From Deltaproteobacteria bacterium UBA6601 (GTDB lineage Bacteria; Myxococcota_A; UBA796; UBA9615), in contig DJIF01000113.1 in the NCBI GenBank assembly GCA_002433485.1, forward strand, positions 1-26,037: a DNA stretch of 26,037 nucleotides. Reading direction: 5' to 3'. The notes beneath the pieces were generated by a model. It had not been told where the DNA came from and ran no database searches. It worked only from the letters and a program-made list of their open reading frames with translations. The position numbers were made by a program, and so were the translations under genes. This document shows positions 24,541-26,037 of the stretch, in pieces (position 1 is the first letter of the stretch; every line of letters starts with the position of its first letter).

Positions 24541-26037
24541 AGCTCAGTTCCCTCGATCTGCCAGGGAATGCTCTCGGGATGCAGCGCAGTCACCAGAGTT
24601 CGGGCCTGCAGTTCGGTGGTGGTAGTGCTTCGACCATCTGGCCAGTGAACGGTCAGCGACTCCAGTGCTTCGCTGTCCCCAAGCCCAAAATGCAACCGCG
24701 CGGGGCCTTGCGCCTGAGCCCTGAGATTGTACAGTTCGCGCACCCGGCGCTGCCCGGCAGCAACCAGTTCTACCCGCGCACCGTAACCCTCCGTGTTGCC
24801 CGCCGGTCCTACCAGCTGGACCTCAAGCCAGGCTCCACTACGACACCGATTCATATACAGCTTCGGTCGCTGACCGGGCCCGGTAGTAACCAGATCAATG
24901 GAACCGTCACCGTCCAGGTCTCCTGCTGCCAGCCCGTAGCGAGAGCTCTCATCATTGAAATGAAGGGCATCGGAGCGATCTTCAAAGCTACCGTCCGACT
25001 GGCGGGACCAGATCCGATCGGGAATTGCCGTATCTCCATCCATCGCCGCGCCGGTATCCGGGCCACTGGCCTGGATCAGATCGATGAGGCCATCATTTTC
25101 CAGATCAGCAAACTCTACCGACCAACCGATGGTCCCAGCCAGACCCACCCACTGGGCTGGGCTGATGCCCATGGCCAGCGAACTTTCAATAAAGGCCCCC
25201 GAGCTATCAGAGAGCAGACAACGAGGAGGCCCAATATCGCTGATGCAGTAGTCCAGCAGACCATCGCCGTTGAGGTCGGCTGAGTCGATGCCCATAGCTG
25301 CCATCTCCAACGCCGCGCCGCGTTGAGACGCCTCGTCGAGCAACTGCAGCTGACCATCACTGCCGACACCGTCATTCCGGTAGAGGCTGGAGGGCGGCCC
25401 GCGGTCCGCGGCAATGAAGACATCCTGGTCTCCATCGCTGTCGTAATCGGTGAAGAGCACGCACTGGGTTCGTGATCCATCCTCACCTGCGATCAAAACC
25501 GGACCGGGACTGAATCCTGCCTCCCGGCGCATCAGGATGGTGTCCGGGCCACCCAGGTCCAGCCCTTCATTGGGACCGGCCAGCAGCGGACCTGTGCCCG
25601 GCATCAACAGGTCCAGGGCACCGTCGCCGTCAAGGTCACCCAGAGCCGCACTCATGTAGACCTGGGCAATCTCATCGGGCTCGCTGTAGGCATAGACAGC
25701 CTTGCCAAAACGCAGGTCGCCAAGATTGGGGTGCCAGGCCATATAGCCGCCTCCGGCAATGAGCAACTCGGGCAGGCGGTCACCGTTCAGATCCGCGGCA
25801 ATGCTGATGGTGATGTTGTAGGCGAAGTCGGGCAATTCAAGCCCGGTTTCAACTTCCTCAAAGGCGCCCGTCCCGTCGTTGGCAAAGACCAGAGCCCGCT
25901 GATCGATGCGCGGAAACAGCAGGTCAAGATCGCCATCACCGTCAAGGTCACGCAGGACCAGCGAGCCTCCTACCCCCTCTACAAAGAAGCCGAACACCTC
26001 CTCACTGTCCGGAAGCACCAGATCCAGGCCCCGCTCC
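24537..26037 (-). CDS. CRTAC1-like FG-GAP/ASPIC-UnbV protein, N-terminus outside window
   Basis: About 499 residues are visible. The frame continues past the window edge: the codons before the GTG at 26018 read ERGLDL, which matches LERGVDL and LERGIDV in the two relatives, so that GTG is an internal valine and the start lies outside. All seven FG-GAP-type motifs are present (RDLDGDGDLD, ADLNGDRLPE, GDLDGDGALD, TDYDSDGDQD, ADLNGDGLLD, ADLENDGLID, GDLDGDGSID). The Cys pair in blade five is kept (DYCISD, RC). The ASPIC/UnbV part follows (YGARVELVAAG, LHFGLGDSEALESL, VHWPDGRST). It has no insert between blades five and six. It lies upstream of the next minus-strand gene with a GTGA overlap. Whether it has a lipobox or the Cys/Asp tag cannot be seen. 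The function is presumed surface binding. Confidence 0.9.
   Translation of the reverse strand, partial: ERGLDLVLPDSEEVFGFFVEGVGGSLVLRDLDGDGDLDLLFPRIDQRALVFANDGTGAFEEVETGLELPDFAYNITISIAADLNGDRLPELLIAGGGYMAWHPNLGDLRFGKAVYAYSEPDEIAQVYMSAALGDLDGDGALDLLMPGTGPLLAGPNEGLDLGGPDTILMRREAGFSPGPVLIAGEDGSRTQCVLFTDYDSDGDQDVFIAADRGPPSSLYRNDGVGSDGQLQLLDEASQRGAALEMAAMGIDSADLNGDGLLDYCISDIGPPRCLLSDSSGAFIESSLAMGISPAQWVGLAGTIGWSVEFADLENDGLIDLIQASGPDTGAAMDGDTAIPDRIWSRQSDGSFEDRSDALHFNDESSRYGLAAGDLDGDGSIDLVTTGPGQRPKLYMNRCRSGAWLEVQLVGPAGNTEGYGARVELVAAGQRRVRELYNLRAQAQGPARLHFGLGDSEALESLTVHWPDGRSTTTTELQARTLVTALHPESIPWQIEGTEL

Noticed and set aside
24540..26018. Taking the GTG at 26018 as the start of the last minus-strand gene
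   Set aside because: The preceding codons read ERGLDL, conserved with two relatives, so the gene runs off the window.

Overview
The window is GC-rich, gene-dense DNA that reads as part of a Myxococcota-type (or related, formerly deltaproteobacterial) chromosome. Three things support this. There is a MYXO-CTERM-like tail (Gly-Cys-Ala-Cys, a hydrophobic stretch, then an Arg cluster) on the protein at 4502-5461. Cys/Asp repeats of the type C-x-D-G-x-D-N-D-x-D-G-x-x-D-C-x-D-x-D-C occur in most of the genes. Nearly every predicted protein carries a lipoprotein signal peptide. The assignment is inference; there is no rRNA or tRNA in the window to confirm it.

Layout. 1-16619 is a plus-strand run of nine genes, often overlapping by a few bases: two tandem small Cys/Asp-repeat proteins (the first cut by the window edge), a two-haem-motif cytochrome-like lipoprotein, a small lipoprotein with an LNR-like and a monohaem-like domain, a MYXO-CTERM protein with an acidic stalk, a seven-blade RCC1-type propeller, a Tat-exported DUF1501-type lipoprotein overlapping a DUF1549/DUF1553-like lipoprotein with one haem motif, a 1425-residue lipoprotein with about 29 EF-hand-like Cys repeats and an embedded P-domain, and a CRTAC1-like FG-GAP/ASPIC lipoprotein. 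16616-18463 (minus) is a second CRTAC1-like lipoprotein. Two ordinary cytoplasmic-type genes follow: purC (plus) and a DUF393/DCC1-like thiol oxidoreductase (minus). 20119-22641 (plus) holds two neighbouring solenoid lipoproteins, and 22681-26037 (minus) holds two more CRTAC1-like proteins, the last cut by the window end.

How it may fit together. Apart from purC and probably the DUF393 gene, everything appears to be exported and mostly lipid-anchored. Six otherwise unrelated lipoproteins share the same short Cys/Asp module directly after the lipidated cysteine, which is the most striking pattern here. With the Ca2+-loop-like repeats, haem motifs, DUF1501/DUF1549-type pair and repeat-built adhesive folds, the region looks like a surface-exposed, metal-loaded assembly with a redox component. 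The enzymatic substrate cannot be read from sequence, and the assembly itself is a hypothesis.
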